64,000 nucleotides of DNA. Origin: an uncultured Bacteroides sp. (GTDB lineage: Bacteria > Bacteroidota > Bacteroidia > Bacteroidales > Bacteroidaceae). The position numbers and the translations under genes are program-made. The notes beneath the pieces were generated by a model. That model ran no database searches and was not told the origin of the DNA. It worked only from the letters and a program-made list of their open reading frames with translations. Where the stretch lies: the NCBI GenBank assembly GCA_902492205.1, contig CABUKU010000010.1:1-64000 (forward strand), in the 5' to 3' direction. Shown one piece after another: positions 17,469 to 25,465 of this stretch. The first letter of the stretch is position 1. Every line of letters begins with the position of its first letter.

Positions 17469-18634
17469 TGATAAACGGAATGAAAGAAACAGAAAAGAAA
17501 TATGCGGCAGAGTTGGAAGCGTTACGGGAATCTTTCTCTCTGCGCCGGCTTGTTCCCGCCCGGCAAGAAGGAACCCGGATCGATATTGACGGGCGCCGGA
17601 TGCTTAACCTTTCGGGGAATGATTACTTGGGATTGGCAGCGGATGAATGTTTCCGTTCCGAGTTCCTGAGAACGTTGACAAGTGAAACATTCCTTCCTTC
17701 GGCTTCCTCCTCCCGTTTGCTGACGGGTAACTTTGACGAATATGAAGCCTTGGAAGGACTTCTTTGCAAGAGTTTCGGCGTTGAAGCTGCTCTGCTTTTT
17801 AACAGCGGATACCACATGAATCTGGGTATCCTTCCGGCAATGGCGGATTCACATACGCTGATTCTTGCCGATAAGTTGGTACATGCGAGTATCATTGACG
17901 GCATCCGCCTGTCACCTGCCCGATGCATCCGTTACCGGCATAATAACCATGAGCAGTTGGAACAGCTGCTTGCTCGTTATAATAAGGAATATGAACGTAT
18001 CATTATAGTTACGGAAAGTATTTTCAGCATGGATGGTGATGAAGCAGACCTCAAGCGGCTGGTTGCGCTGAAAAGCCTTTACTCCAATGTGATGTTGTAT
18101 GTGGACGAGGCGCACGCAATAGGAGTTCGCGGCGAGCGCGGACTGGGTTGTGCCGAGGAGCAGGGATGCATCGCCGGGATAGATTTCCTTTGCGGAACTT
18201 TTGGCAAGGCATTGGCTTCGGTGGGGGCGTATGTGGTTTGCAGCAGTGTTATTCGTGAGTATCTTGTCAACAAAATGAGACCGTTGATATTCAGTACGGC
18301 ACTGCCGCCCGTCAATGTACGTTGGACACATTTTGTGTTTCAGCATCTGCCGGAATTAAATGAACGTCGCCGGCATTTGTATCGTATTAGTACTTGTTTG
18401 AAAGAAGCCCTTGTTGCCCGTGGCTATAACTGTCCGAGCACCGGTCACATAGTGCCTATGGTGGTAGGTGACAGCCGTGCTGCTGTTATCCGGGCACAAG
18501 AACTCCAACGAAAAGGATTTTATGCTCTTCCCGTACGTCGGCCCACAGTCCCCGAGGGTACTTCCCGAATTCGTTTTTCACTGACGGCAGGTATTACGGA
18601 AGGAGAAATACAACAACTGATTGACAGCTTATGA
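17468..18634 (+). CDS. bioF: 8-amino-7-oxononanoate synthase
   Basis: A PLP enzyme condensing pimeloyl-ACP/CoA with alanine. 388 residues from ATG 17468, which overlaps the bioA stop; ATG 17480 is an alternative. Landmarks are LSGNDYLGLA near residue 50, SSRLLTGN near 82 and DEAHAIGVRG near 215. The PLP lysine is K247 in GTFGKALAS. The much longer reading from 17357 runs inside bioA and lacks family similarity, so it was discarded. Confidence 0.96.
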   Translation: MINGMKETEKKYAAELEALRESFSLRRLVPARQEGTRIDIDGRRMLNLSGNDYLGLAADECFRSEFLRTLTSETFLPSASSSRLLTGNFDEYEALEGLLCKSFGVEAALLFNSGYHMNLGILPAMADSHTLILADKLVHASIIDGIRLSPARCIRYRHNNHEQLEQLLARYNKEYERIIIVTESIFSMDGDEADLKRLVALKSLYSNVMLYVDEAHAIGVRGERGLGCAEEQGCIAGIDFLCGTFGKALASVGAYVVCSSVIREYLVNKMRPLIFSTALPPVNVRWTHFVFQHLPELNERRRHLYRISTCLKEALVARGYNCPSTGHIVPMVVGDSRAAVIRAQELQRKGFYALPVRRPTVPEGTSRIRFSLTAGITEGEIQQLIDSL

Positions 18635-19287
18635 AACAGTACTTTATTATACAAGAGGGGCATTCCCGCCTCACCCTGTTCTTTACCGGATGGGGAATGG
18701 ACTTCCGTCCCTTTGCCGATTATCATCTTGTGGAGAGTGATTTGCTTGTTTGTTATGATTATCGTACACTTGATTTCGATTACTCGTTGCTTGGCGCTTA
18801 TGATGAAGTGCGTCTTGTAGCTTGGTCTATGGGAGTATGGGCAGCCTCCCGGGTATTTGCCGGGGGCGAATATACTATGAAGAGCATTGCCGTTAACGGA
18901 ACAAATTATCCGGTGGATGATAACCGGGGTATTCCCGGAATGATATTCGAAGGTACACTTAACGGCTTAACTGATGCTACTTTACAGAAATTCTATCGTC
19001 GTATGTGCGGTTCGGCCGAGTCGTTTAAAGGTTTTATGGAACGAGCCCCCCAACGTCCTGTCGGCGAATTGAAAGAAGAATTGGCAAAGATAAGAGAACA
19101 GTCGGAACTGCTTCCTTTTACATCTTTTAAGTGGGATAAGGCTGTGGTTGGCTTGCAGGATCGTATCTTTACGGCCGATAATCAGTTGCGCGCTTTTACC
19201 GAGCCTACTGTGGTAACGGAAAAGAATATCGCGCATTATTCCGAAATCATATTAAGAGAAACTGTTGAACAATGGATAAACAATTAA
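18631..19287 (+). CDS. bioG: Pimeloyl-ACP methyl ester esterase, BioG type (DUF452)
   Basis: An alpha/beta hydrolase that releases pimeloyl-ACP methyl ester before BioF. 218 residues. The fold starts with RLTLFFTGWGMD, and the nucleophilic serine is S66 in VAWSMGVW. It sits between bioF (4-nt overlap) and bioC (16-nt overlap), the standard place for BioG as a substitute for BioH in Bacteroides. Confidence 0.9.
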   Translation: MKQYFIIQEGHSRLTLFFTGWGMDFRPFADYHLVESDLLVCYDYRTLDFDYSLLGAYDEVRLVAWSMGVWAASRVFAGGEYTMKSIAVNGTNYPVDDNRGIPGMIFEGTLNGLTDATLQKFYRRMCGSAESFKGFMERAPQRPVGELKEELAKIREQSELLPFTSFKWDKAVVGLQDRIFTADNQLRAFTEPTVVTEKNIAHYSEIILRETVEQWINN

Positions 19288-20021
19288 TAAGCCGGAGATT
19301 CTCACGTTCGGCATATACTTATAATAAGCGGGCAACCGTGCAGCGAAACATTGCCAAAACAATGAGCTACCTGCTGAAATGTTATTATACAAAGCGGGGC
19401 GGACGCATACTTGAAGTTGGTTGCGGCACAGGTTTCCTCAGCCGTTTGCTTTTGGAGAAACAAGAACCTGATTCATTGCTGCTCAATGACATTTGTCCCA
19501 AAATGGAAGAGTTTTTCAGAAACTTTCCGAAAAAGTGGGTGACTTTTATTCCCGGCGATGCAGAACAGATTGACTTCCCGGGCAATCAGAACCTTATCAT
19601 TTCATGTTCGGCTCTGCAATGGTTTGCCGAGCCTGCAAAGTTTTTTGATAAATGCGCTTCATTGCTTGCTCCGGGAGGATATTTGGCTTTCAGTACCTTT
19701 GGTAAAAGAAATATGGAAGAAGTTACCGCTATTACGGGAGCGGGTTTGGAATATCTTACGCCCGAAGAATTGACACATATGTTATCTTCCCACTATGAAA
19801 TCTTACTGGTTAAGCAGGAGGTTATCAGAAAGAAGTTTGCATCCGGTTTTCATGTACTCCGTCTTTTGAAAGATACAGGAGTAAATGCTATATCTGATAA
19901 GCCGTGGACTCCCGGTGATTTGCGTCATTTCCAAGAAGAGTATGCCCGAAGATTTGCAGTGAAAGGAGGAGTGCACCTTACATTCCATCCTATTTATATC
20001 ATAGTAAGGAAGAAACAATAG
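19272..20021 (+). CDS. bioC: Malonyl-ACP O-methyltransferase
   Basis: A class I SAM methyltransferase that methylates malonyl-ACP to start pimelate synthesis. 249 residues. It opens with FSRSAYTYNKRA, typical of BioC. The SAM-binding motif I is ILEVGCGTGFLS near residue 47, and SCSALQWF near 112 matches the BioC signature. Its start lies within the end of bioG. Confidence 0.94.
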   Translation: MDKQLISRRFSRSAYTYNKRATVQRNIAKTMSYLLKCYYTKRGGRILEVGCGTGFLSRLLLEKQEPDSLLLNDICPKMEEFFRNFPKKWVTFIPGDAEQIDFPGNQNLIISCSALQWFAEPAKFFDKCASLLAPGGYLAFSTFGKRNMEEVTAITGAGLEYLTPEELTHMLSSHYEILLVKQEVIRKKFASGFHVLRLLKDTGVNAISDKPWTPGDLRHFQEEYARRFAVKGGVHLTFHPIYIIVRKKQ

Positions 20022-20027
20022 AATAAT

Positions 20028-20678
20028 ATGAAAGAAAACGTTTATTTCGTCAGTGGTATTGATACTAATATAGGTAAAAGCTATGCCACAGGTTATCTTG
20101 CCAAGTTATGGAACGAACAAGGTCGCCGCACTATCACACAAAAGTTCATTCAGACAGGCAATGAACCGGGATATTCTGAAGATATAGAGTTGCATCGTAA
20201 TATAATGGGCATGGAACTTACTGCGGAAGATAAAGAAGGACTTACCAAACCTGAAATATTTTCTTATCCGGCTTCGCCGCATTTGGCTTCCATGCTCGAT
20301 AAACGTAAGATTGATTTCAATAAGATTGAATGTGCAACCGAGGCATTGAGTAACATTTATGATACGGTTCTTGTTGAAGGTGCCGGAGGATTAATGGTTC
20401 CTTTAACTGAAGATTTTCTGACAATAGATTATATTCAACAGAAGAATTATCCCTTGATATTTGTTACTTCCGGTAAATTGGGGAGTATTAACCACACTCT
20501 GCTCAGCTTTGAAGCTATCCGTAACCGTGGTATCAAGCTTGATACTGTAGCTTATAACCTTTTTCCGGAGGGAGAAGATAAGATTATTCAGCAGGATACT
20601 GAGAGATATATTCGTAATTATTTGCAGAAATACTTCCAGCAAGCTAACTTTGTGCTCGTTCCACAAATAAGTTTGTAA
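20028..20678 (+). CDS. bioD: Dethiobiotin synthetase
   Basis: An ATP-dependent carboxylase that closes the ureido ring of dethiobiotin. 216 residues. The P-loop is SGIDTNIGKS at residues 9-18, followed by the catalytic-region QKFIQTG near 44 and VEGAGGLMVPL near 115. It is the last biotin gene of the operon, 6 nt after bioC. Confidence 0.95.
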   Translation: MKENVYFVSGIDTNIGKSYATGYLAKLWNEQGRRTITQKFIQTGNEPGYSEDIELHRNIMGMELTAEDKEGLTKPEIFSYPASPHLASMLDKRKIDFNKIECATEALSNIYDTVLVEGAGGLMVPLTEDFLTIDYIQQKNYPLIFVTSGKLGSINHTLLSFEAIRNRGIKLDTVAYNLFPEGEDKIIQQDTERYIRNYLQKYFQQANFVLVPQISL

Positions 20679-20690
20679 CAAAATTAAAGT

Positions 20691-20882
20691 ATGGAAATAG
20701 AAAAAGCGATAACCGAAGGCATTGTCTTTAAGGGAGGTAAATCACCGCAAGGCAAGAAAGAGGAAAAAGTAAAGACGAAAGCGAAGAAGAAGACCTATAT
20801 TACCGGTCTGCATGGTTCGGGTTCTGCTAAGATGAAAGCAGAATATCGTCGGAAACGGGCTACGAGGCATAAAAGTAAATAA
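20691..20882 (+). CDS. Small lysine-rich protein at the end of the biotin operon
   Basis: 63 residues, 12 nt after bioD and ending 4 nt before the operon terminator, so it is transcribed with bio. About one third of its residues are K or R; it has a TYITGLHGSGSAKMKAEY core and no membrane segment. No family was recognised; a nucleic-acid-binding role is only suggested by its charge. It could also be a non-coding tail that happens to be open. Confidence 0.5.
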   Translation: MEIEKAITEGIVFKGGKSPQGKKEEKVKTKAKKKTYITGLHGSGSAKMKAEYRRKRATRHKSK

Positions 20883-20886
20883 GTAT

Positions 20887-20924
20887 AAAAGAAAAGGGAC
20901 AATTAATATTGCCCCTTTTCTTTT
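20887..20924. terminator. Bidirectional terminator between the bio operon and purH
   Basis: A 16-bp stem (20887-20902 with 20909-20924; one A-C mismatch) is flanked by A-run and T-run arms that serve both strands. It ends the rightward bio operon and the leftward purH-like gene (stop at 20938). Confidence 0.8.
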
Positions 20925-20937
20925 ATGTTTTCTGCAT

Positions 20938-22113
20938 TTAATGATGGAACAGGCGTACTCCGGTAAACGCCATAGTAATGCCATATTTGTCACATGTATC
21001 AATAACGTGGTCATCGCGAACAGATCCACCTGCCTGTGCAATATATTCCACTCCACTTTTATGTGCGCGTTCAATGTTATCACCAAATGGGAAGAATGCA
21101 TCTGAGCCAAGAGCTACACCTTTCAGTGTATCAAGCCAAGCACGCTTTTCCTCACGCGTAAGCACTTCCGGTTTACAGGTAAAGAACTGTTCCCAGGTTC
21201 CGTCTGCAAGGACATCCTCATAGTCATCACTGATATAAACGTCAATAGTGTTATCGCGGTCGGCGCGACGGATCCCTTCTTTAAATGGTAAGTTCATTAC
21301 TTTCGGGTGTTGACGTAGGTACCAAATATCTGCTTTATTACCAGCAAGGCGTGTACAATGAATACGACTTTGTTGTCCTGCTCCGATACCTATTGCCTGA
21401 CCGTCTTTCACATAGCATACAGAGTTGGATTGAGTGTATTTCAATGTAATGAGTGCAATAATCAAATCTCTCTTAGCTTCGTCGGAGAAGTGCTGACTCT
21501 TTGTTGGAATGTTGGTAAGCAAAGACTCGTCCAACTTTATTTCATTACGTCCTTGCTCAAAGGTAATGCCGAATACATCTTTGTGTTCGATAGGGGTAGG
21601 GGCATAAGAGGAATCTATTTTAATTACGTTATAAGTTCCTTTACGTTTGTTTTTCAGAATTTCAAGTGCTTCGGGTGTATAATCGGGTGCTATTACTCCG
21701 TCGGAAACTTCACGGTTGATAAGACGGGCTGTTTCTTCGTCACACGTGTCACTCAATGCAATGAAATCACCGTAAGAAGACATACGGTCTGCACCGCGGG
21801 CGCGGGCATAGGCAGTGGCGAGGGGAGATAATTTCAAATCATCTACGAAATAGATTTTTTTGAGTGTGTCACTCATTTCAATTCCAACGGCTGCACCGGC
21901 CGGACTTACGTGTTTGAATGAAGCTGCGGAAGGAAGGCCCGTGGCTTCTTTCAATTCTTTTACGAGTTGCCAACTGTTGAACGCATCTAGGAAATTGATA
22001 AATCCGGGACGTCCGTTCAATACTTCAATGGGAAGTTCACCTTCCTGCATGAAAATGCGTGAAGGTTTTTGGTTTGGATTGCAGCCGTATTTCAAGGCTA
22101 ATTCTTTTGCCAT
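20938..22113 (-). CDS. Stand-alone AICAR transformylase (PurH C-terminal domain only)
   Basis: 391 residues covering only the formyltransferase part of PurH (purine synthesis step 9); the ~200-residue IMP cyclohydrolase domain is absent from the N-terminus. The catalytic Lys-His pair is visible in SFKHVSPAGAA near residue 67, with QSNSVCYVKDGQAIGIGAGQ downstream near 235. In Bacteroides a full-length PurH is normally encoded elsewhere, so this may be an accessory or alternative enzyme. Monocistronic by position. Confidence 0.85.
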   Translation of the reverse strand: MAKELALKYGCNPNQKPSRIFMQEGELPIEVLNGRPGFINFLDAFNSWQLVKELKEATGLPSAASFKHVSPAGAAVGIEMSDTLKKIYFVDDLKLSPLATAYARARGADRMSSYGDFIALSDTCDEETARLINREVSDGVIAPDYTPEALEILKNKRKGTYNVIKIDSSYAPTPIEHKDVFGITFEQGRNEIKLDESLLTNIPTKSQHFSDEAKRDLIIALITLKYTQSNSVCYVKDGQAIGIGAGQQSRIHCTRLAGNKADIWYLRQHPKVMNLPFKEGIRRADRDNTIDVYISDDYEDVLADGTWEQFFTCKPEVLTREEKRAWLDTLKGVALGSDAFFPFGDNIERAHKSGVEYIAQAGGSVRDDHVIDTCDKYGITMAFTGVRLFHH

Positions 22114-22557
22114 ATTTTATATGTTTTACTAATGATATGTTGCTTTTCCGAAATGGATTACAAAAATAAATATTAATAGTCATAATTCTATATATCAGGC
22201 ACGAAAAAAACGTCCATACGTTTTGCCTGAAACGAAGGGACGTTTTCGTTAAAACGTAAGGACGTTTAGAGTGAAACGTATGAACGCTTAATTTTCCTTA
22301 TCTGATTGTCTTGCATAAAGGATGTCAACAATGCCGTTCAATAATCCTTCCGCTCTTATATGCATCTGTTTCGCAGGATAGAAGAAAACCAAACCGGACT
22401 AACAAAACCGTTTGGTTTTTGTTGATAGAACAAACGGATGTATCCGTAATGTATAATCTATCGGTAAAAGAGATGTGTAACGGCATTGTAATTCAATAGA
22501 AATATTGTATATACATGCTTGTTTCATCTTTACACGATAAAAGTTTTAGGTGAAATT
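22114..22557. other. 444-bp divergent intergenic region
   Basis: It lies between the purH-like gene (minus) and the GT4 gene (plus). On the minus strand a TATTTTTG element (plus 22161-22168) may be the purH -7 box. The 82-bp array A occupies 22208-22289. The remaining ~260 bp before the GT4 gene has only a 62-codon ORF without coding character and no clear promoter. Confidence 0.5.
22208..22289. repeat. 82-bp array A: four palindromic units at 22-bp pitch (word AAACGT-N4-ACGTTT)
   Basis: Units AAACGTCCATACGTTT, AAACGAAGGGACGTTT, AAACGTAAGGACGTTT and AAACGTATGAACGCTT start at 22208, 22230, 22252 and 22274. The linkers are 6 nt: TGCCTG, TCGTTA and AGAGTG. The centre four bases vary while the arms keep the palindrome. 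The geometry is the same as arrays B-E, but the word is different. Confidence 0.9.
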
Positions 22558-23703
22558 ATGATTGGACTTTTCAATGATTGTTTTCCGCCCATCATGGACG
22601 GTGTATCGGTAACTACGAGTAACTATGCTTACTGGTTGAGTAAAAAGAAACAGAAAGTGTGTGTGGTTACTCCCAGTGTTCCTGCTGCAACGGAATATGA
22701 GGATTATCCTATTTATCGTTACCTTTCGATGCCTATTCCAATGAGAAAACCTTACCGTTTGGGCTTTCCCCGTATAGATTGGCCTTTTCATAAGCAAATA
22801 GAATCAATTCCTTTTGAGTTGGTACATGCTCATTGCCCTTTTTCATCAGGAACGTTGGCTATGAATATTGCTAAATCGAGAAGAATTCCTATTATTGCTA
22901 CCTTTCATTCAAAATATAGAGCAGATTTTGAACGTATCATTCCCAGTAAAATGCTGGTAGATCATCTCATAAAGAATATAATTCGCTTTTATGAACAGGT
23001 AGACGAGGTTTGGATTCCACAGGCTGCAGTAGAGGAAACACTTCGGGAATATGGTTATAAAGGCAAAGTAGAAGTCGTGGATAATGGTAATGACTTTGTC
23101 GATACTCTCTATTCTGAGGAATTGAAAAGTGCAATCAGACATGAGTTGGGAATAGTTTCACAGGAGAAAGTGTTTTTGTTTGTGGGGCAACATATATGGG
23201 AGAAAAATATTGCTTTCCTGTTACATGCCCTAAAAGAAATAAAACGCATTCCTTTTAAGATGTTTTTCATTGGTACGGGCTATGCTGCCAATGAGTTGAA
23301 ACAGATGGTTTCTGAATTGGGATTGAGTGGAAGAGTTTTCTTTAATGGTCCCATTACTGAACGTGAAGAGTTGAAAAAATATTATTTAGCTGCCGATTTA
23401 TTTCTTTTCCCATCTCTTTATGATAATGCTCCGTTAGTGGTTCGTGAGGCAGCTGCATTGCACACACCTTCAGTCTTGTTAAAAGAGTCGACTGCTGCCG
23501 AAATAATAGCTGATGGAAAAAACGGTTTCTTGTCCGCACATACTCCGGCTGAATATGCTGACAGAATAGAACAAGCAGTGTTTTCGGGAAATGTGGAGAA
23601 GATAGGGGAGTGTGCCTCTCATACGTTGGCACGCTCGTGGAAAGATATTGCTGATGAAGTATCCGACCGCTATTTACATTTAATGGAGCGCATACGGAAA
23701 TGA
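22558..23703 (+). CDS. Glycosyltransferase family 4
   Basis: 381 residues, GT-B fold. The N-terminal domain starts IGLFNDCFPPIMDGVSVTTSNYA, where the G-x-x-V/N segment is typical of GT4 acceptor domains. The C-terminal nucleotide-sugar domain has FVGQHIWEKN near residue 205 and the E-x7-E motif near 300 (PLVVREAAALHTPSVLLKES). This resembles diacylglycerol- or phosphatidylinositol-type glycosyltransferases. The start at 22558 was chosen because the conserved N-terminus begins there. A 4-nt overlap with the flippase-like gene suggests a joint envelope-lipid or glycan function. Confidence 0.85.
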   Translation: MIGLFNDCFPPIMDGVSVTTSNYAYWLSKKKQKVCVVTPSVPAATEYEDYPIYRYLSMPIPMRKPYRLGFPRIDWPFHKQIESIPFELVHAHCPFSSGTLAMNIAKSRRIPIIATFHSKYRADFERIIPSKMLVDHLIKNIIRFYEQVDEVWIPQAAVEETLREYGYKGKVEVVDNGNDFVDTLYSEELKSAIRHELGIVSQEKVFLFVGQHIWEKNIAFLLHALKEIKRIPFKMFFIGTGYAANELKQMVSELGLSGRVFFNGPITEREELKKYYLAADLFLFPSLYDNAPLVVREAAALHTPSVLLKESTAAEIIADGKNGFLSAHTPAEYADRIEQAVFSGNVEKIGECASHTLARSWKDIADEVSDRYLHLMERIRK

Positions 23704-24740
23704 AAGAGAATACGATATTGAATCCCCGTTACATCTGGCTTCCCGTTATTATTGGGGTGGGAGTTGTCCTTTTTATGTTCTTTCAGGACTTTCAGGCAAC
23801 CACGTTTGAGGATATACATTTTAATACAAGGATGCTGGTAGGGATTCTTTTAGCAGTGCTTTTTATGCTTTGCCAGAATATAGGACTTATGTGGCGGTTC
23901 AAGTTGATGGGTGGAAAGGCACTTTCGTGGAAACAGGCATTTCGGGTGAATTTGCTTTGTGAGTTTACTTCTGCTGCAACACCGTCTTCTGTTGGGGGAA
24001 GCAGTTTAATAGTTCTCTACCTTCATAAGGAAGGGATAAAGGCCGGTAAAGGAACTGCTATTATGATTTCGTGTTTGTTTTTGGATGAGTTCTTCTTGTG
24101 CTTAGCTTGTTCGGTTGCTTTGCTATGTTTTCCTTTGGATGTTCTTTTCGGGCAAGTTTCCGTTTTTACTTCCGGCATGAAAATACTATTTGCAGTAATA
24201 GGTACGGCTGTGGCGGTTTGGACTTGCATACTTTATCTGGCTTTGTTTCACAGGGCTGTTTGGGTAAAAAAACTATTATTGGCTGTTTTCTCCATTCCTT
24301 TTCTTCGGAAGTGGAAAGAGAGTATTCGTTTGGTGGCGGATGATTTGATTGTAAGTGCAGATGAAATGAAACGGAGATCTTTCAGCTTTTGGTTGAAATG
24401 TTTTTTGGTAACCATGTGGGCGTGGTGTTCCAGATATTGGGTGGTTAATGCTTTGTTGTTTGCTTTTGCCGCTGCCGGAAACCAATTTTTAGCTTTTGCT
24501 CGTCAATTGGTTATCTGGATGGTAATGATGGTTAGCCCCACTCCCGGTGGTAGTGGATTGGGAGAATATATGTTTAAGGAATATTATTCAGATTTTCTTC
24601 CCACGGCAGGTGTGACGATAATTGTGGCTCTTGTGTGGCGCATTATCACATATTATTCATATTTGATTGGCGGAGCTTTGCTTCTTCCTTATTGGTTAAA
24701 CAGAAAAAAATACGATTATGAAAATGGAAATGCTTCCTGA
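23700..24740 (+). CDS. Lysylphosphatidylglycerol synthase/flippase-like (UPF0104) membrane protein
   Basis: 346 residues with about eight TM helices. The family signature lies near residues 90-110 (FTSAATPSSVGGSSLIVLYLHKEG), with SPTPGGSGLGEY near 280. Such PF03706 proteins form the membrane part of MprF or stand-alone lipid-associated transporters. The synthase domain is absent. It is translationally coupled to the upstream glycosyltransferase, so both may act on the same lipid-linked product. Confidence 0.85.
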   Translation: MKENTILNPRYIWLPVIIGVGVVLFMFFQDFQATTFEDIHFNTRMLVGILLAVLFMLCQNIGLMWRFKLMGGKALSWKQAFRVNLLCEFTSAATPSSVGGSSLIVLYLHKEGIKAGKGTAIMISCLFLDEFFLCLACSVALLCFPLDVLFGQVSVFTSGMKILFAVIGTAVAVWTCILYLALFHRAVWVKKLLLAVFSIPFLRKWKESIRLVADDLIVSADEMKRRSFSFWLKCFLVTMWAWCSRYWVVNALLFAFAAAGNQFLAFARQLVIWMVMMVSPTPGGSGLGEYMFKEYYSDFLPTAGVTIIVALVWRIITYYSYLIGGALLLPYWLNRKKYDYENGNAS

Positions 24741-24924
24741 TGAACGGAAAATGTTTTGGGTTTGTCTTTTAATGGCTTTGCTTTCTTTACTTTTTATTGT
24801 CTATGTAATAGGTATGTTGTGCAGAGAAGAACGTGAGTGGCGAAACGGTCTGACTTATAGCGATAGTATGATAAAAACCACACTTGTATTTCACAAGCAT
24901 GGTTTCACAATAGAGAATTTATAA
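24718..24924 (+). CDS. Single-TM small protein
   Basis: 68 residues, overlapping the 3' end of the flippase-like gene by 23 nt. One membrane helix at about residues 13-34 is followed by a charged, soluble tail (CREEREWRNGLTYSDS). Three closely spaced in-frame ATG codons (24718, 24724, 24730) leave the exact start open. It is probably translated with the two genes before it; function unknown. Confidence 0.5.
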   Translation: MKMEMLPDERKMFWVCLLMALLSLLFIVYVIGMLCREEREWRNGLTYSDSMIKTTLVFHKHGFTIENL

Positions 24925-24931
24925 CACAAAA

Positions 24932-24956
24932 TTGCCTCAATCAATGATTGAAGCAA
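24932..24956 (-). terminator. Terminator of ssrA
   Basis: TTGCCTCAATCA (24932-24943) and TGATTGAAGCAA (24945-24956) pair with one mismatch. On the minus strand the stem is followed by TTTTGTG, directly after the tmRNA 3' end. It may also stop rightward transcription. Confidence 0.7.
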
Positions 24957-24964
24957 CTTTAATG

Positions 24965-25359
24965 TGGACCTGGAGGGATTCGAACCCTCGTCCAAACGAG
25001 GAAACCATACGCTTTCTACATGCTTATCTTTGCCTAAGTTTTCGAATAGAGACAGAACCAAAGCCATCAATCTCTACCTTATCCTCTAAAGTTTCGCGAG
25101 AGTCACGAGGCGGAACCCTAACTATTTCCGATATTACTGTACCACCGGTTCGGATTGCTTCGGAACAACAGCTTCCGGGTGATATCTCGTCTCCGCATCT
25201 AATGCAGAGATAAAGTTAATCTACTATGATTCGATTAAGCAGCAAGAGCGTAATTATTTTCGCCAGATAAAATTTTGATAACTGATATTTAAGTGCAAAT
25301 TACCGACGCACTGCATGCTTACATACCATTTCTACCCGCTGTCAAATCCAGTCAAGCCC
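24965..25359 (-). ncRNA. ssrA: tmRNA (one-piece)
   Basis: About 395 nt. The 5' end GGGCTTG pairs with the 3' CAGGTCC to make a seven-base acceptor stem containing G3-U70, the alanine identity pair. The discriminator A is encoded, CCA is not. The T-arm GAGGG-TTCGAAT-CCCTC lies at about 24973-24989. The tag ORF on the minus strand (plus 25264 down to 25235) reads GENNYALAA then TAA, after an untranslated resume triplet. A likely -7 box TATCTTTG (plus 25394-25401) suggests ~28 nt of 5' precursor trimming. It rescues stalled ribosomes with SmpB. Confidence 0.95.
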
Positions 25360-25393
25360 GAACTGGTGAGGTCACTACCTCTGTAAAACGAAA

Positions 25394-25401
25394 CAAAGAT
25401 A
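25394..25401 (-). promoter_or_regulatory. -7 element of the ssrA promoter
   Basis: CAAAGATA on the plus strand reads TATCTTTG on the minus strand, an exact TAnnTTTG match about 35 nt upstream of the mature tmRNA 5' end. A clear TTTG -33 box was not found. Confidence 0.45.
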
Positions 25402-25465
25402 AGTGCTTTTCCTTAATAGTAGGCGCTTATCTTCGTTATATTTTTCTAAAATCTGATTTTCTTCT

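Noticed and set aside
22311..22499. 62-codon ORF between purH-like and GT4 genes
   Set aside because: No coding character, promoter or start context; it lies in an intergenic region.
25017..25213. ORF on the plus strand across ssrA
   Set aside because: It is the complement of the tmRNA; the tRNA-like end and tag frame explain the sequence.
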